A stretch of 64,000 nucleotides of DNA from Dokdonella_A sp963758365 (lineage in GTDB: Bacteria > Pseudomonadota > Gammaproteobacteria > Xanthomonadales > Rhodanobacteraceae): positions 2,666,001 through 2,730,000 of the forward strand of contig CAVWVB010000001.1 in assembly GCA_963758365.1 (NCBI GenBank), read 5' to 3'. Shown here piece after piece: positions 1 through 9,210 of the stretch; the first letter of the stretch is position 1; the number at the start of each line of letters is the position of its first letter. The position numbers were made by a program, and so were the translations under genes. Under the pieces are notes generated by a model, which was not told the origin of the DNA, did no database searches, and saw only the letters and a program-made list of their open reading frames with translations.

Positions 1-544
1 TGAGTTCCGCGAGCACGCTGTCCGCGGAAACCATGTCGCCCGCTGCGAATGCGGCCCCGCTTTCGAACGGGTGGTCGGCGAGGATGCGCCGGCACAGACC
101 ATGCAGCGTGGTGATCGGAGCGATGTCGAGTTCGGCGAGCGCAAGGCGCAGGCGCTGCAGGTCGCGCGATGCGTGTGCGCCATCCGCACGCCAGCGCGCG
201 TGCAGCCACGCCGCGTCGGCATCCGCGGCGTCCGCGGCAACGAAGCGGTTCGATCCGATCGCGGTCGTCGCGAGGCGCTCCGCGCGCAGGAGCTGCGCGC
301 GCAGCCGCGAACGCAGCTCCTGTGCAGCCGCATCGGTGAACGTGGTCACCACGATCTGGCGCGGCGTCAGCGGCGCCGCACCCTGCGCTCGCGCCTCGAG
401 CAGCAGACGCAGGTAGAGCACCGCGATCGTCCAGGTCTTGCCGGTGCCCGCGCTCGCCTCGATCAGGCCGCGCCCGCCCACATCGAGCGGCAGCGTGGTC
501 CAGTCGCGCGCGACGTCGACGACCGGGTCCGTGCGCTCAGGCAT
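1..544 (-). CDS. recB: RecBCD nuclease/helicase subunit RecB, N-terminal part (cut by window edge)
   Basis: Reading the minus strand from 544 to the window edge gives the first 181 codons of a UvrD/Rep-like superfamily 1 helicase. The start MPERTDPVVD is followed by a Walker A motif, EASAGTGKTWT, at about residues 29-39, and then by the helicase continuation ending near AAGDMVSADSVLAEL. The ATG lies inside the last codons of recC (the sequence ATGCCTGA contains the recC stop), so the two are translationally coupled. RecB is the 3'-5' helicase and nuclease of RecBCD, which processes double-strand ends for RecA loading. The nuclease domain lies outside the window. Confidence 0.93.
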   Translation of the reverse strand, partial: MPERTDPVVDVARDWTTLPLDVGGRGLIEASAGTGKTWTIAVLYLRLLLEARAQGAAPLTPRQIVVTTFTDAAAQELRSRLRAQLLRAERLATTAIGSNRFVAADAADADAAWLHARWRADGAHASRDLQRLRLALAELDIAPITTLHGLCRRILADHPFESGAAFAAGDMVSADSVLAEL

Positions 545-3500
545 GCGTCGTCTCCGCTGAGTCGAAACCGATCAGCGCGTGCAGCGCGCGCGCGTTCCCG
601 ACCAGTTCGACGTAATCGGCGTGTCCGGGTTCGAAGCGTGCATCGCGCGCAAGCAGCGCGGCGTAGCCCGGCGCATAGTCGCGCTCGCCGTAGCGATCCG
701 GGCTGCCGTTCCAGGTCGTCGCGACGTCGGCGTCCGGCTTCGCGACCGCGGCCGCCCAGCTGGTCTTCGGGAAATACCAGCGCGGACGGATCTGCGCTGC
801 GGCCCAAAACGCGAGCAGTGCCGCGACGCGGCGCTCCAGATCGGCGAGCAGCGCACCCGCGAGCGCATCGTCGCCACGCGCGCGCGCGGCGATGAACGCG
901 TCGTCGCGGCCGTTCAACGCATCCTGCCATGGGTGTGGCCGGTCGTCGCCGAAGAGCAGCAGCAGGCGGACCGGTCTCGCGCCCGCGCTGTCGTGCAGGC
1001 GCAGCAGGGCCCATTCGATGAACACGCCGATGCGCTCGCGGAAGCCGAGATCGGCCTCGTGCTTGCGGTCCGGAAACACCTCGCACAGCCAGTCCGCGGC
1101 GGCACCGCGATAGGCACGCGCGAGCTCGCCGCGCACGTGCCAGCCGCCGATCCCGCGATCGACCGCGAGCGCCAGCGATGCCGGCAATCCCTGCGCAAAC
1201 AACGCGTGGGCGGCTGCCTGATCGAGCACCGCGCGGACCTTGGCCGACTCCTCGCGCCACGCGTCTTCGCCCGCATGGCCGGGCGGCCACAGGCCATCCA
1301 GACGCAGCCAGTCGGGTGGCGCGGCCGGCACCTGCCAGCCTGCGGCCGGACCCGCGGCGATCTCGAGGAACAGGCGCCGCGCAACCCGGTCGAGGCGTTC
1401 GAAGCGTGCATCGAGCGGTTCGCTGCTGCGCACGCGCGCCTCGTCCAGCGCATCCAGACGCACCTGCAGGCCATTGCGCAGCAACTGGCGCGCCGGGTCC
1501 TTGAAGTAGGCGAACACCTCGGACAGCGGCACCGTGCGGGAATCTTCATGCGCCGGCGGCAAGGCGGCGGCGCGCGCATCCATGGACGTCGCTTCGGGCG
1601 ACGCATCGACGAACGGGCGCGCGTCGCGTGTGTCGTCGCGCGACAGGTCGGCGAGTTCGGCACGGAACGAGAACAGGCGCACGTCGGCGCCGTCGAAGTA
1701 GCGCGGATCGAACGGCTGCAGCGGGTGCCGCACCAGCCATGGCCGATCGACCTGCCCACGGTCGTGTTCGGGCAGGTCCGCATGCGCATCGAGCAGGCTC
1801 AGGAGCTCGGCGAGCGGCGGCGACGGATTGCGCGGCTTCGCATCGCGGACGCCTTCGCCGATGTAGCTCAAATGCAGCATGTCGCGCGCCGACATCAGGG
1901 TTTCGAGGAACAGGTAGCGGTCGTCGTTGCGCACGTCGCGGTCGCCGATGCGCGGGTGGCGCGCCATCAGGTCGAGACCGCCGTCGCCGGCCGCGCGCGG
2001 AAACTCGCCCTCGTCGAGACCCAGCACCGCAATCACCCGGAACGGAACCGCGCGCTGCGGGACCATGCCGCAGAACGTGACTGCGCCGGCCAGGAAGCGC
2101 TGGCGTTCGGGCGCCGCCGAGAGACGTTCGCGCAGCACTTCGCGCACGACACTGAACTCGAGCACGGGATCGAGAGCGCAGTCGCCGGCCTCGAGCGCGG
2201 GCGCGCGCACGAACCGGCGCAGCAGGAGCAGCGCCTCGCGTGCCTCGGCTTCCGCGGGATCGATGCGGAACAGGCCGTCGATCATCTGTTCGAGGCGGGC
2301 TGCCCACGCCGATGCCGGCCGCGCGCGCGCGAGGTCCTCGCGCAGCGCGGCCAGTTCGCGCAGCAGGCGGTCGAGCGCTCCGATCACTTCGGCCTGCGCA
2401 CCGTGCACGCCTTCGACCGGCAGCAGGGTCGTGCCATCCGCGAACGCCTGCGCGCGCCGCGTACCGTCGCCGGCCTCTCCGAGCACATAGCCCGCGAGCA
2501 GCCGGTCCATGCCCCAGGCGAAGGTATGCTCGGCGATGCCCGGCACGCCGCAGGCCTCGCGGAACGCCGGGTCGAGCGCCCAGGCCACGCGGCTGCGCTG
2601 CAGCCAGCCCTGCAGCACGTCGACGCCGGCCGCGTCGAGGCCGAGCGCACGCGCGATCTCCGGCACGTCGAGCAGGTCGACGATCTCCGACGCGGTGAAG
2701 CGCGACTGCGGCAACGCGAGCAGGCTCTCGAACGCGCCGAGGATCCGGTGCGAGCGCGACACCGCGACATCGGCGAGGTGATACGGCAGCGGTCCGTCGT
2801 GACGACCCGCCTCGCCGAACACGGATGCAAGCAGCGGCACGTAGCGCTGTATGTTTGGCGCCATCACGACGATGTCCGACGCCTTCAGGTCCGGGCACTC
2901 GACGCGCGCGCGCAGCAGCGCGTCGCGCAGCACCTCGAGTTCACGCAGACGCGTATGGCACGCGTGCACGCGCAGGGAACGGTCCGCGAGCGCGGCCGGA
3001 TCGCCGCAACGGCCCGGACGAATCCGCGACGGATCCAGTCGCCGCACGCTTTCCTGCAGCGAGTGCAGGCGATCGAGCGGCGTTCCGGGCAGCGCCTCGT
3101 CGCGCCAGTTGCGCAGGTCCAGGCGCACCTCGTCGGCGAGCGCGGAAAGGCCGAGCATCAGGTGCTGTCCGATGCGGCCCCAGCCCGCAAGCAGCGGATG
3201 GTCCTGTTCGAGGAACAGGTCCTGCGCGTCCGCAGGCAGGTCCTCGAGCGCGACCAGCGCACGCAGTCGCGCGAGGTCGCTGCGCAGGCCCGCCCAGTAT
3301 TCGATGCACGGATCGGGCACGTAGATCACGACCAGGCGATGCGCCGCGACCGCACGCAGCAGCTTGAGCTCGGCCGGCGCCAGATGGCTGACGCCGAACA
3401 CATGCAGTGGATGCTCGGCGATCGGCGTCGCGCGATCGCGCTGCAGACGCGCGGCGAGGCGTTCGATGAGTTCGCCGCGATGGGCCGTGCCGATGCGTTC

Positions 3501-4046
3501 GCGCACGCGCCGCCAGAGCGCCGCGAGGAAGGTCGGTTCGGGCACGTCGGCGCGTCCGCGTTGCCAGGCTTCGAGCCAGTCGCGGCGATAGATGAAATAG
3601 CGCGTGTAGAGCGCGGCGATCCGGTCGGCGAGCTGGAAGCGACGGCGCGCCGGATCGCTGCCGCGCAGGTACGCGGCGACCTCGGCGTCGGCGACCGCGT
3701 CCAGGCATTCGTGGACCTGCCAGCGCAGCGCCTCGCGCCGGTAGGGCCGCAGCGCCACGGCCGACTCGCCGAGTACCTCGCGCGCGAGATCGTCCAGCCA
3801 GGTGCTCGGCAGCACGATGTCGACATTGGCGACGATGCCGGCGCTGCCCTGCCTGCGCGCAAGCGCATGAATCAGCCATTGGCGCACGCCCGGGTGCGCC
3901 GCGACCACATTGTGCGGCGCGAGCGCAGCGACCGGTGCCGCGCGCGCCATCAGTTCGATCAGCGGATCGAGCAGCGCCTCCATGCGGCTTGCGCGGAAGA
4001 TCGAGATGCCGTCGATCGCCTGCGCGGGATTCAGCTGATCGGCCAT
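537..4046 (-). CDS. recC: RecBCD subunit RecC (exodeoxyribonuclease V gamma chain)
   Basis: A 1169-residue protein, slightly longer than E. coli RecC (1122). Near residue 360 it carries the RecC-typical LRVHACHTRLRELEVLRD stretch and earlier GVSHLAPAELKLLRAV. RecC is the Chi-recognising, inactivated helicase-like subunit that holds RecB and RecD. I chose the ATG at 4046 (MADQLNPAQ) because GAGGA sits about six bases upstream; an in-frame ATG at 4079 and a longer extension to 4169 lack a Shine-Dalgarno site. It overlaps recB by eight bases. The order recC-recB suggests recD lies beyond the left edge. Confidence 0.93.
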   Translation of the reverse strand: MADQLNPAQAIDGISIFRASRMEALLDPLIELMARAAPVAALAPHNVVAAHPGVRQWLIHALARRQGSAGIVANVDIVLPSTWLDDLAREVLGESAVALRPYRREALRWQVHECLDAVADAEVAAYLRGSDPARRRFQLADRIAALYTRYFIYRRDWLEAWQRGRADVPEPTFLAALWRRVRERIGTAHRGELIERLAARLQRDRATPIAEHPLHVFGVSHLAPAELKLLRAVAAHRLVVIYVPDPCIEYWAGLRSDLARLRALVALEDLPADAQDLFLEQDHPLLAGWGRIGQHLMLGLSALADEVRLDLRNWRDEALPGTPLDRLHSLQESVRRLDPSRIRPGRCGDPAALADRSLRVHACHTRLRELEVLRDALLRARVECPDLKASDIVVMAPNIQRYVPLLASVFGEAGRHDGPLPYHLADVAVSRSHRILGAFESLLALPQSRFTASEIVDLLDVPEIARALGLDAAGVDVLQGWLQRSRVAWALDPAFREACGVPGIAEHTFAWGMDRLLAGYVLGEAGDGTRRAQAFADGTTLLPVEGVHGAQAEVIGALDRLLRELAALREDLARARPASAWAARLEQMIDGLFRIDPAEAEAREALLLLRRFVRAPALEAGDCALDPVLEFSVVREVLRERLSAAPERQRFLAGAVTFCGMVPQRAVPFRVIAVLGLDEGEFPRAAGDGGLDLMARHPRIGDRDVRNDDRYLFLETLMSARDMLHLSYIGEGVRDAKPRNPSPPLAELLSLLDAHADLPEHDRGQVDRPWLVRHPLQPFDPRYFDGADVRLFSFRAELADLSRDDTRDARPFVDASPEATSMDARAAALPPAHEDSRTVPLSEVFAYFKDPARQLLRNGLQVRLDALDEARVRSSEPLDARFERLDRVARRLFLEIAAGPAAGWQVPAAPPDWLRLDGLWPPGHAGEDAWREESAKVRAVLDQAAAHALFAQGLPASLALAVDRGIGGWHVRGELARAYRGAAADWLCEVFPDRKHEADLGFRERIGVFIEWALLRLHDSAGARPVRLLLLFGDDRPHPWQDALNGRDDAFIAARARGDDALAGALLADLERRVAALLAFWAAAQIRPRWYFPKTSWAAAVAKPDADVATTWNGSPDRYGERDYAPGYAALLARDARFEPGHADYVELVGNARALHALIGFDSAETTHA

Positions 4047-4370
4047 CGGGTCCTCGGGCGCCGGCCGCACGGCCCGCATCGTTCTATGAAAGGCGCGACC
4101 AGGCCCGTCCCGGGCTCGATCGGACTTGCTCGCGTGCGACACGAGTGAGGCAGTCCGCGAATCAAGCACTTACGTACGCGATTCGCGAGCGCGCCCAATG
4201 GCGCGCGGACGTTCGGACTCGGCCGGTAGTCCCATGCTAGCGCACCCCGCACGGCGCTCCGCGCTCGTCGCGATGCACGCTGCCAGACGTCCGTCGCAGA
4301 CCGCGAGACGAACCGCGCGTGCGGGCGCATCGATCTGCGATCATGGCGGCGGCCACGGGAGAAAACGCGC
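4047..4370. promoter_or_regulatory. Divergent intergenic region recC / acetyl-CoA transferase-like gene
   Basis: 324 bases between two divergently transcribed genes, so promoters for both should lie here. I see no full -35/-10 pair. CATGCTAG at about 4234-4241 and ATCATGG at 4340 are weak -10-like words. There is no convincing ORF, RNA or repeat. The right end holds the GGGAGAAA ribosome-binding site for the gene starting at 4371. Confidence 0.35.
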
Positions 4371-6335
4371 GTGAACACGAATTCGCCCAACCTGACGATC
4401 GACGCCGCGGTCGAACGCATCCTCGCACGCGGCCAGGGTAACGCGGCGGTCGCGACGCCGCTCGGACTCGGCAAGCCCAATCACCTGCTCAACGCACTGT
4501 ACCGCCGCGTGAAGGCGGACCCGGCAAAGCGCCTGACCCTGTACACCGCACTGTCGCTGGACATTCCGGTGGCCGGAAGTGACCTCGAGCGACGCTTTCT
4601 CGAACCGTTCCTCGCCCGCCACTTCGGCGCCGACTATCCGCGCCTCGACTACGTGATCGATCTCGAGGCCGACCGCGTGCCGGCCAACATCCGTGTCCAG
4701 GAGTTCTATTTCCAGTCCGGCGCGATGCTGCGTTCCACGCAGGCACAACGCGATTACGCGAGCATCAACTACACGATGGTCGCGCGCGATCTCGCCGAAC
4801 GCGCCGGCCTGCACGCGATCGTGCAGCTCGTCGCATCGCGCGGCCGCGGCCGCGACACGCTCTACAGTCTCTCGTGCAATCCCGATGTCACTCTCGATGT
4901 GCTCGACGCGATCGCCGCGCGCGGCGGCGAACGCCCGCTGGTCATCGGCGTCGTGCATCCGGACCTGCCATTCCTCGGCGGGGCTGCGCAGGTGCCGGCG
5001 GCATTCTTCGACGGTCTGGTCGATGGCCGCGAGCCGCGACAACCGCTGTTCGCGCTGCCGCTGAACGCGGTCGACCTGACCGAATATGCGATCGGCTTGC
5101 GCGCAAGCGCGCTGGTGCGCGACGGCGGCACCCTGCAGATCGGCATCGGTGCGCTCTCCGACGCGATCGTCCATGCGTTGCTGCTGCGGCACAGGCGCAA
5201 TCCAGAGTATCTCGACGCGCTGCGCGCGCTGCGCGGCGACGACCCGGCGGGCGATCCCCTCGTAGCCCGCATCGGCGGCACGGCGCCGTTCACGCAGGGA
5301 CTGTATGGCGCGAGCGAAATGATCATGGATGGTTTCATGCACCTGCGCCGCGCGGGCATCCTGACGCGCAAGGTCCACGACGAGCCCGCAGTTGCGCATA
5401 CGGTCGATCACCCCGCGGAACCGGCGGCCCGTCGCGGCGGCCACTACCTCAAGGGCGCGTTCGCGCTCGGCTCCAAGGCGTTTTATGCCTGGTTGCGAGA
5501 GCTCGAAGGCGAGGACCACGCCGGCCTCGTGATGAGCCCGGTGTCCGACGTCAACCAGCTCTACGGCGGCCACGAGCTTCGCGATGCCGCGCAACGCCGC
5601 GACGCGCGCTTCTTCAACACCTGCATGCTCGCGACCGCACTCGGCGCGGCCACCTCGGACGCGCTCGCGGACGGCCGCGTGGTCAGCGGCGTCGGCGGCC
5701 AGTACAACTTCGTCGCGATGGCGCACGCGCTGGCCGACGGACGCTCGGTGCTGCTGTTGCGCGCGACGCGCCGGAACGGCCGCAAGCTCGAGTCGAACAT
5801 CCGCTGGAACTACGGTCACACGACGATCCCGCGCCACCTGCGCGACGTCTACATCAGCGAGTACGGCGTCGCCGACCTGCGCGGGATCTCCGACGAGGCC
5901 TGCGTGCGTGCGATGCTCGCGATCAGCGATGCGCGCTTCGTCGACGAACTGGCCGCTTCCGCGATCGGCGCCGGCAAGCTGCCGCGCGACTTCCGCGTGC
6001 CCGACGCATGGCGGCGCAATACGCCGGAGGTGCTGGCCGCGCGCCTGCGCGCGCAGGTCGACGCGGGCCTGCTGCCCGCGTTCCCGTTCGGCAGCGACTT
6101 CAACGCGGTCGAGCAGCGCGTGCTCGCGGCGCTGCTGTGGTTGAAGGTTCGTCTCGCCGATCCATGGCGCTGGCACGCGCTGGCCAGCGCGCTCGTCGCG
6201 CCCGGCACGACGCACGATGCGCCGGCCTGTCTCGAACGGCTCGCGCTCGCGCGGCCCGCCTCGCTGCGCGAGCGCGCGCTCGCGCGCCTCGTACGCGGCG
6301 CGCTTGCCCGCGCCTCGGCAACCGCGCGCGGCTGA
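4371..6335 (+). CDS. Acetyl-CoA hydrolase/transferase family protein
   Basis: A 654-residue protein with a GTG start preceded by GGGAGAAA. The C-terminal half has the hallmarks of the acetyl-CoA hydrolase/transferase C-terminal domain: VVSGVGGQYNFVAMA, RVLLLRATRRNGRK-type sequence, NIRWNYGHTTIPRHLRD, and EYGVADLRG. An N-terminal half with LDYVIDLEADRVPANIRVQEFYF precedes it. Family members move CoA between short acyl groups or hydrolyse acyl-CoA. At over 600 residues it is longer than the classical cat1/ach proteins (about 430-500), with an extra insertion near residues 280-340. The substrate cannot be read from sequence. It stands alone, with recC divergent on the left. Confidence 0.8.
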   Translation: MNTNSPNLTIDAAVERILARGQGNAAVATPLGLGKPNHLLNALYRRVKADPAKRLTLYTALSLDIPVAGSDLERRFLEPFLARHFGADYPRLDYVIDLEADRVPANIRVQEFYFQSGAMLRSTQAQRDYASINYTMVARDLAERAGLHAIVQLVASRGRGRDTLYSLSCNPDVTLDVLDAIAARGGERPLVIGVVHPDLPFLGGAAQVPAAFFDGLVDGREPRQPLFALPLNAVDLTEYAIGLRASALVRDGGTLQIGIGALSDAIVHALLLRHRRNPEYLDALRALRGDDPAGDPLVARIGGTAPFTQGLYGASEMIMDGFMHLRRAGILTRKVHDEPAVAHTVDHPAEPAARRGGHYLKGAFALGSKAFYAWLRELEGEDHAGLVMSPVSDVNQLYGGHELRDAAQRRDARFFNTCMLATALGAATSDALADGRVVSGVGGQYNFVAMAHALADGRSVLLLRATRRNGRKLESNIRWNYGHTTIPRHLRDVYISEYGVADLRGISDEACVRAMLAISDARFVDELAASAIGAGKLPRDFRVPDAWRRNTPEVLAARLRAQVDAGLLPAFPFGSDFNAVEQRVLAALLWLKVRLADPWRWHALASALVAPGTTHDAPACLERLALARPASLRERALARLVRGALARASATARG

Positions 6336-6358
6336 ACGGCCGCTTCGCGCGCGATCGT

Positions 6359-6856
6359 TCAGCTCAGCGCGGACGGCTGGTCGAACGGCAGTGCGGTCGC
6401 GCCGGTGCGTTCGATCGCTGCGCGCACGACGCGCTCGCGTTCGGCCTCGTCGTCGACGACGACGAGAATGCGCCCCGCCTCGATCTGCGCCTCGAATTCG
6501 CGGCGCACCGGATTGGGCACGGCCGACCCCATCAGCGCCGACGACCAGCCGCCGACCGCGGCGCCGACCAGCGCGAGCAGACCTGCGCCCGCGACCGTGA
6601 TCCCGATCGGCGGAATCGCGACCGCCGCGAGGCCGCCGAGCAGGCCGACCGCGCCGCCGGTCGCCGCCCCACGCAGTGCGGCGGGCACCGTGTCGGTGGT
6701 GACGTCGAGGCGGTCATCGGGAATCGATTCCATCTCGATGTCCGAACGTGCGATCAGCGAAAGATCCTTGTCGGCCACGCCCACCGCGCGCGCGGCCGCC
6801 ATCGCCTCGCAGGCTGAAGTGAGATCGGGTGTCGCGAAGACCTGTCGATGTTTCAT
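6359..6856 (-). CDS. Small glycine-rich membrane protein of unknown function (stress-protein-like)
   Basis: 165 residues. The first 60 residues form a soluble alpha/beta-looking segment (MKHRQVFATPDLTSACEAM, then IARSDIEMESIPDD). A glycine/alanine-rich hydrophobic hairpin follows at about residues 62-110 (GGAVGLLGGLAAVAIPP and VAGAGLLALVGAAVGG), then a soluble tail with RILVVVDDEAERERV. This layout resembles small membrane proteins annotated as general stress or DUF1269-like, but I do not recognise it firmly. GGGAG upstream supports the ATG. It is convergent with the preceding gene, 23 bases away. Confidence 0.65.
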   Translation of the reverse strand: MKHRQVFATPDLTSACEAMAAARAVGVADKDLSLIARSDIEMESIPDDRLDVTTDTVPAALRGAATGGAVGLLGGLAAVAIPPIGITVAGAGLLALVGAAVGGWSSALMGSAVPNPVRREFEAQIEAGRILVVVDDEAERERVVRAAIERTGATALPFDQPSALS

Positions 6857-7195
6857 GGCGTGCTCCCATGCCCGGCGCGATGGCTATCGATCGCACGCTA
6901 CGCGAAGCGCGCGCAACGTGACCTTAACCCGGCTATTTCACGAGGCCGCCGGGAAAGGCGCCGCATTGCGCCGCCATTGAACGGCATGCGCGGACCTGGG
7001 CCGCTGGCCGGGCGTGTCCGGCTGCGTTCCGCTGGCGCGGCGGTTGCGCGGTCTTGCGCGGGCGCAGCGTTGCTGCCGCCGCCAAACCCCTGCGATCCTT
7101 TGCGGCCGCGCGGAACATCGGGAATCGCGCGGCGAGACGCGCGGCGCGCGGCAGCGGCCGCTATCATGCGGGCGATCGGTCACGAGGAGGCGGAT
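6857..7195. promoter_or_regulatory. Divergent intergenic region with possible -10 of the SDR gene
   Basis: 339 bases without a credible gene. Close to the SDR start, TATCAT at 7162-7167 is a -10-like hexamer (one mismatch to TATAAT) 28 bases before the ATG, followed by the strong GAGGAGG ribosome-binding site at 7184-7190. No matching -35 is visible. Nothing else stands out in the rest, which is low-information GC-rich sequence. Confidence 0.35.
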
Positions 7196-7891
7196 ATGAA
7201 CCTGCAGGGCAAGTCGATCGCGATCACCGGCGCATTCGGAACGCTCGGTGCGGCGCTCGTGCGCGCGGCACTCGCTGCCGGCGCGAACGTCGCCGCGATC
7301 GATCGCGCGGACGCTCCGTCGTCCGACGCGGGAATCGGCAACGCGCATGCGTTCGGCGGCGTCGATCTCGCCGACGCGCAGGCCGCGACGGCCGCGATCG
7401 ATGCGGCCGCACGCGCACTTGGCGGCCTCGACGCGCTGGTCAACGTCGCTGGCGCGTTCCGCTGGCAGACGCTCGCCGACGGCGACCTCGATGCGTGGGA
7501 TCTGCTGTACCGCGTCAACCTGCGTACCGCGGCGGCCGCGAGCAAGGCCGCGATTCCGCATCTGCGCGAGCGCGGCGGCGGCCGCATCGTCAACATCGGC
7601 GCGGCCGGCGCGGTCAAGGCTGGCGCCGGGATGGGTGCCTATGCGGCGTCCAAATCCGGTGTCGCGCGTCTGACCGAAGCCCTCGCCGAGGAACTCAAGG
7701 ACGACCGCATCACGGTCAATGCGGTGCTGCCGAGCACGATCGACACCCCGCCGAACCGCGCCGACATGCCCAAGGCCGACTTCGGGCGCTGGGTCAAACC
7801 CGAACAGCTCGCCGACGTGATCCTGTTCCTGCTCTCGGACCGCGCCGCGGCGGTCACCGGGGCCTTGCTGCCGGTGCTGGGCCGGGTCTGA
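7196..7891 (+). CDS. SDR-family oxidoreductase, dihydropteridine-reductase-like
   Basis: 231 residues. The Rossmann motif TGAFGTLG is at residues 11-18, an Asp ends beta-2 (AAIDRAD, D36, favouring NAD(H)), and NVAGAF is at 83-88. The catalytic YAASK has Y149 and K153. The usual SDR serine thirteen residues before the Tyr is Ala136. The C-terminal stretch DTPPNRADMPKADFGRW strongly recalls quinonoid dihydropteridine reductases, which also lack the serine. That makes reduction of a quinonoid or pterin-like substrate plausible (inference). The start is fixed by GAGGAGG six bases upstream; longer in-frame starts have no such site. Confidence 0.8.
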   Translation: MNLQGKSIAITGAFGTLGAALVRAALAAGANVAAIDRADAPSSDAGIGNAHAFGGVDLADAQAATAAIDAAARALGGLDALVNVAGAFRWQTLADGDLDAWDLLYRVNLRTAAAASKAAIPHLRERGGGRIVNIGAAGAVKAGAGMGAYAASKSGVARLTEALAEELKDDRITVNAVLPSTIDTPPNRADMPKADFGRWVKPEQLADVILFLLSDRAAAVTGALLPVLGRV

Positions 7892-7972
7892 TCCGCGGTC
7901 GTTCGCGATCGCCAACCCCGCCGCGCGCGGCAGCGCGTTGCAATCTCCGCAATCGTTCCGGAGGGCAACGTG

Positions 7973-8623
7973 ATGTCGATAGCCGATACCGAATCCGCGC
8001 TTCCTGACTGGCGCCGGATCACCGCGCTCAGCGCGACCCTTCTCGCCCATGCGATCGCGGTTCTCGTACTCGCGTTGCCGCTCGCGATGCCACTCGAACC
8101 GGTCACCACCCGATTCATCGAGGCGCGGATCTTCGTTGCGCCGCCACCACCGCCGCCGGTTCCGCCCGATCCGCAACCGCCGCCACCGCGATCGCATGCG
8201 CCGCCGATTCCGACGCCGGCGCCGGTCACGCCGGTATCGGTTGCGATGCCCGCGGTTGCGACCCCGATCCCGGGCACGCAGTCCTTGCCTGCGACCGCGA
8301 CGATTGCCGACAGCACGCGCGATATCGGATCCGCTTCCAGCGGCGAATCACGCGTGCTCGCCTACGACGGCGCGCTGAAACTGCGCTATCCGGTCGCGTC
8401 GGTGCGCCAGCACGAACAGGGCACCGTGCTGCTGCGTGTGCGTGTCGACGCGCGCGGCCACGTCGAACGGACCGAGATCGCGCGCAGTTCGGGCCATGCA
8501 CGCCTGGATGCGGCCGCCCGCGAGGCGGTCGAGCGCGCGCACTTCCGGCCGTTGCTGCGCAATGGCGTCGCGGTGCCCGCATGGGGCGTGGTGCCGGTCG
8601 AATTCCGCCTGGATCGCGGCTGA
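7973..8623 (+). CDS. TonB-like energy-transducing protein
   Basis: 216 residues. There is a short cytoplasmic segment, one transmembrane helix at about residues 15-36 (ITALSATLLAHAIAVLVLAL), a proline-rich periplasmic linker (about 50-100, runs of PPPPPPVPPDP), and a C-terminal TonB fold (about 125-216, LKLRYPVASVRQHEQGTV, later HFRPLLRNGVAVPAWG). TonB proteins couple the inner-membrane proton gradient to outer-membrane receptors. No exbB/exbD or receptor gene is adjacent, so it may be an accessory TonB. GGAGGG at 7960-7965 favours ATG 7973, though GTG 7970 is possible. Confidence 0.85.
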   Translation: MSIADTESALPDWRRITALSATLLAHAIAVLVLALPLAMPLEPVTTRFIEARIFVAPPPPPPVPPDPQPPPPRSHAPPIPTPAPVTPVSVAMPAVATPIPGTQSLPATATIADSTRDIGSASSGESRVLAYDGALKLRYPVASVRQHEQGTVLLRVRVDARGHVERTEIARSSGHARLDAAAREAVERAHFRPLLRNGVAVPAWGVVPVEFRLDRG

Positions 8624-8712
8624 TGCGCATGCACGGTTGCGGGCATCTCGGATACAGTGTGCTGCGGGTTCGTCCGCTGGCGAACTTGCGCGCACGCCCG
8701 GAATCGCTGCCC

Positions 8713-9201
8713 ATGGACCCTCATTTCCTCTGGTACGTCCTCGCCGCGGTACTGATCGCGGTCGGCATCCTCGGCACGATCCTGCCCGCGCTGCCCGGTG
8801 TGCCGCTGGTGTTCGCGGGCATGCTGCTCGCGGCCTGGGCGGATGGTTTTGCGCACGTGGGCCTGTTCACGCTGCTCGGACTCGGCGCGCTGACCCTGGT
8901 CGCGGTCGGCGTCGACTTCATTGCGGGCGTACTCGGCGCGAAGCGCGTCGGCGCACACCGCTACGCGGTGATCGGCGCGGCGCTCGGCACCGTGATCGGC
9001 CTCTTCTTCGGTCTTCCGGGCCTGCTGCTCGGCCCGTTCCTCGGCGCCCTGGCCGGCGAACTCGTGGCCGGCAGCACCCTGCGCAGGGCCACCGGCGTCG
9101 GGGTCGGCGCGTGGATCGGCTTCCTGGTCGGCGCGGTCGTGAAGCTCGGCGTCTGCTTCGCGATGCTCGGCATCTTCGCGCTTGCGTTCGTGGTCGGCTG
9201 A
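8713..9201 (+). CDS. DUF456 family small integral membrane protein
   Basis: 162 residues, almost entirely hydrophobic, with about four to five membrane segments and conserved Gly/Pro motifs (GILGTILPALPGVPLVFAG near the N-terminus, GVDFIAGVLGAKRVGAH, and GLLLGPFLGALAGE). These match the DUF456 family, whose function is not established. The start at 8713 gives the usual family length; a longer in-frame start at 8581 would lie inside the TonB-like gene. GATACAGT around 8649-8656 is a weak -10 candidate in the gap. Confidence 0.78.
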   Translation: MDPHFLWYVLAAVLIAVGILGTILPALPGVPLVFAGMLLAAWADGFAHVGLFTLLGLGALTLVAVGVDFIAGVLGAKRVGAHRYAVIGAALGTVIGLFFGLPGLLLGPFLGALAGELVAGSTLRRATGVGVGAWIGFLVGAVVKLGVCFAMLGIFALAFVVG

Positions 9202-9210
9202 GGCCCCGCT

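Noticed and set aside
579..4148. A very long open reading frame on the plus strand opposite recC
   Set aside because: It is antisense to a clear RecC gene. Its Arg/Ala/Gln-rich translation shows no domain, and long antisense frames are expected in GC-rich DNA.
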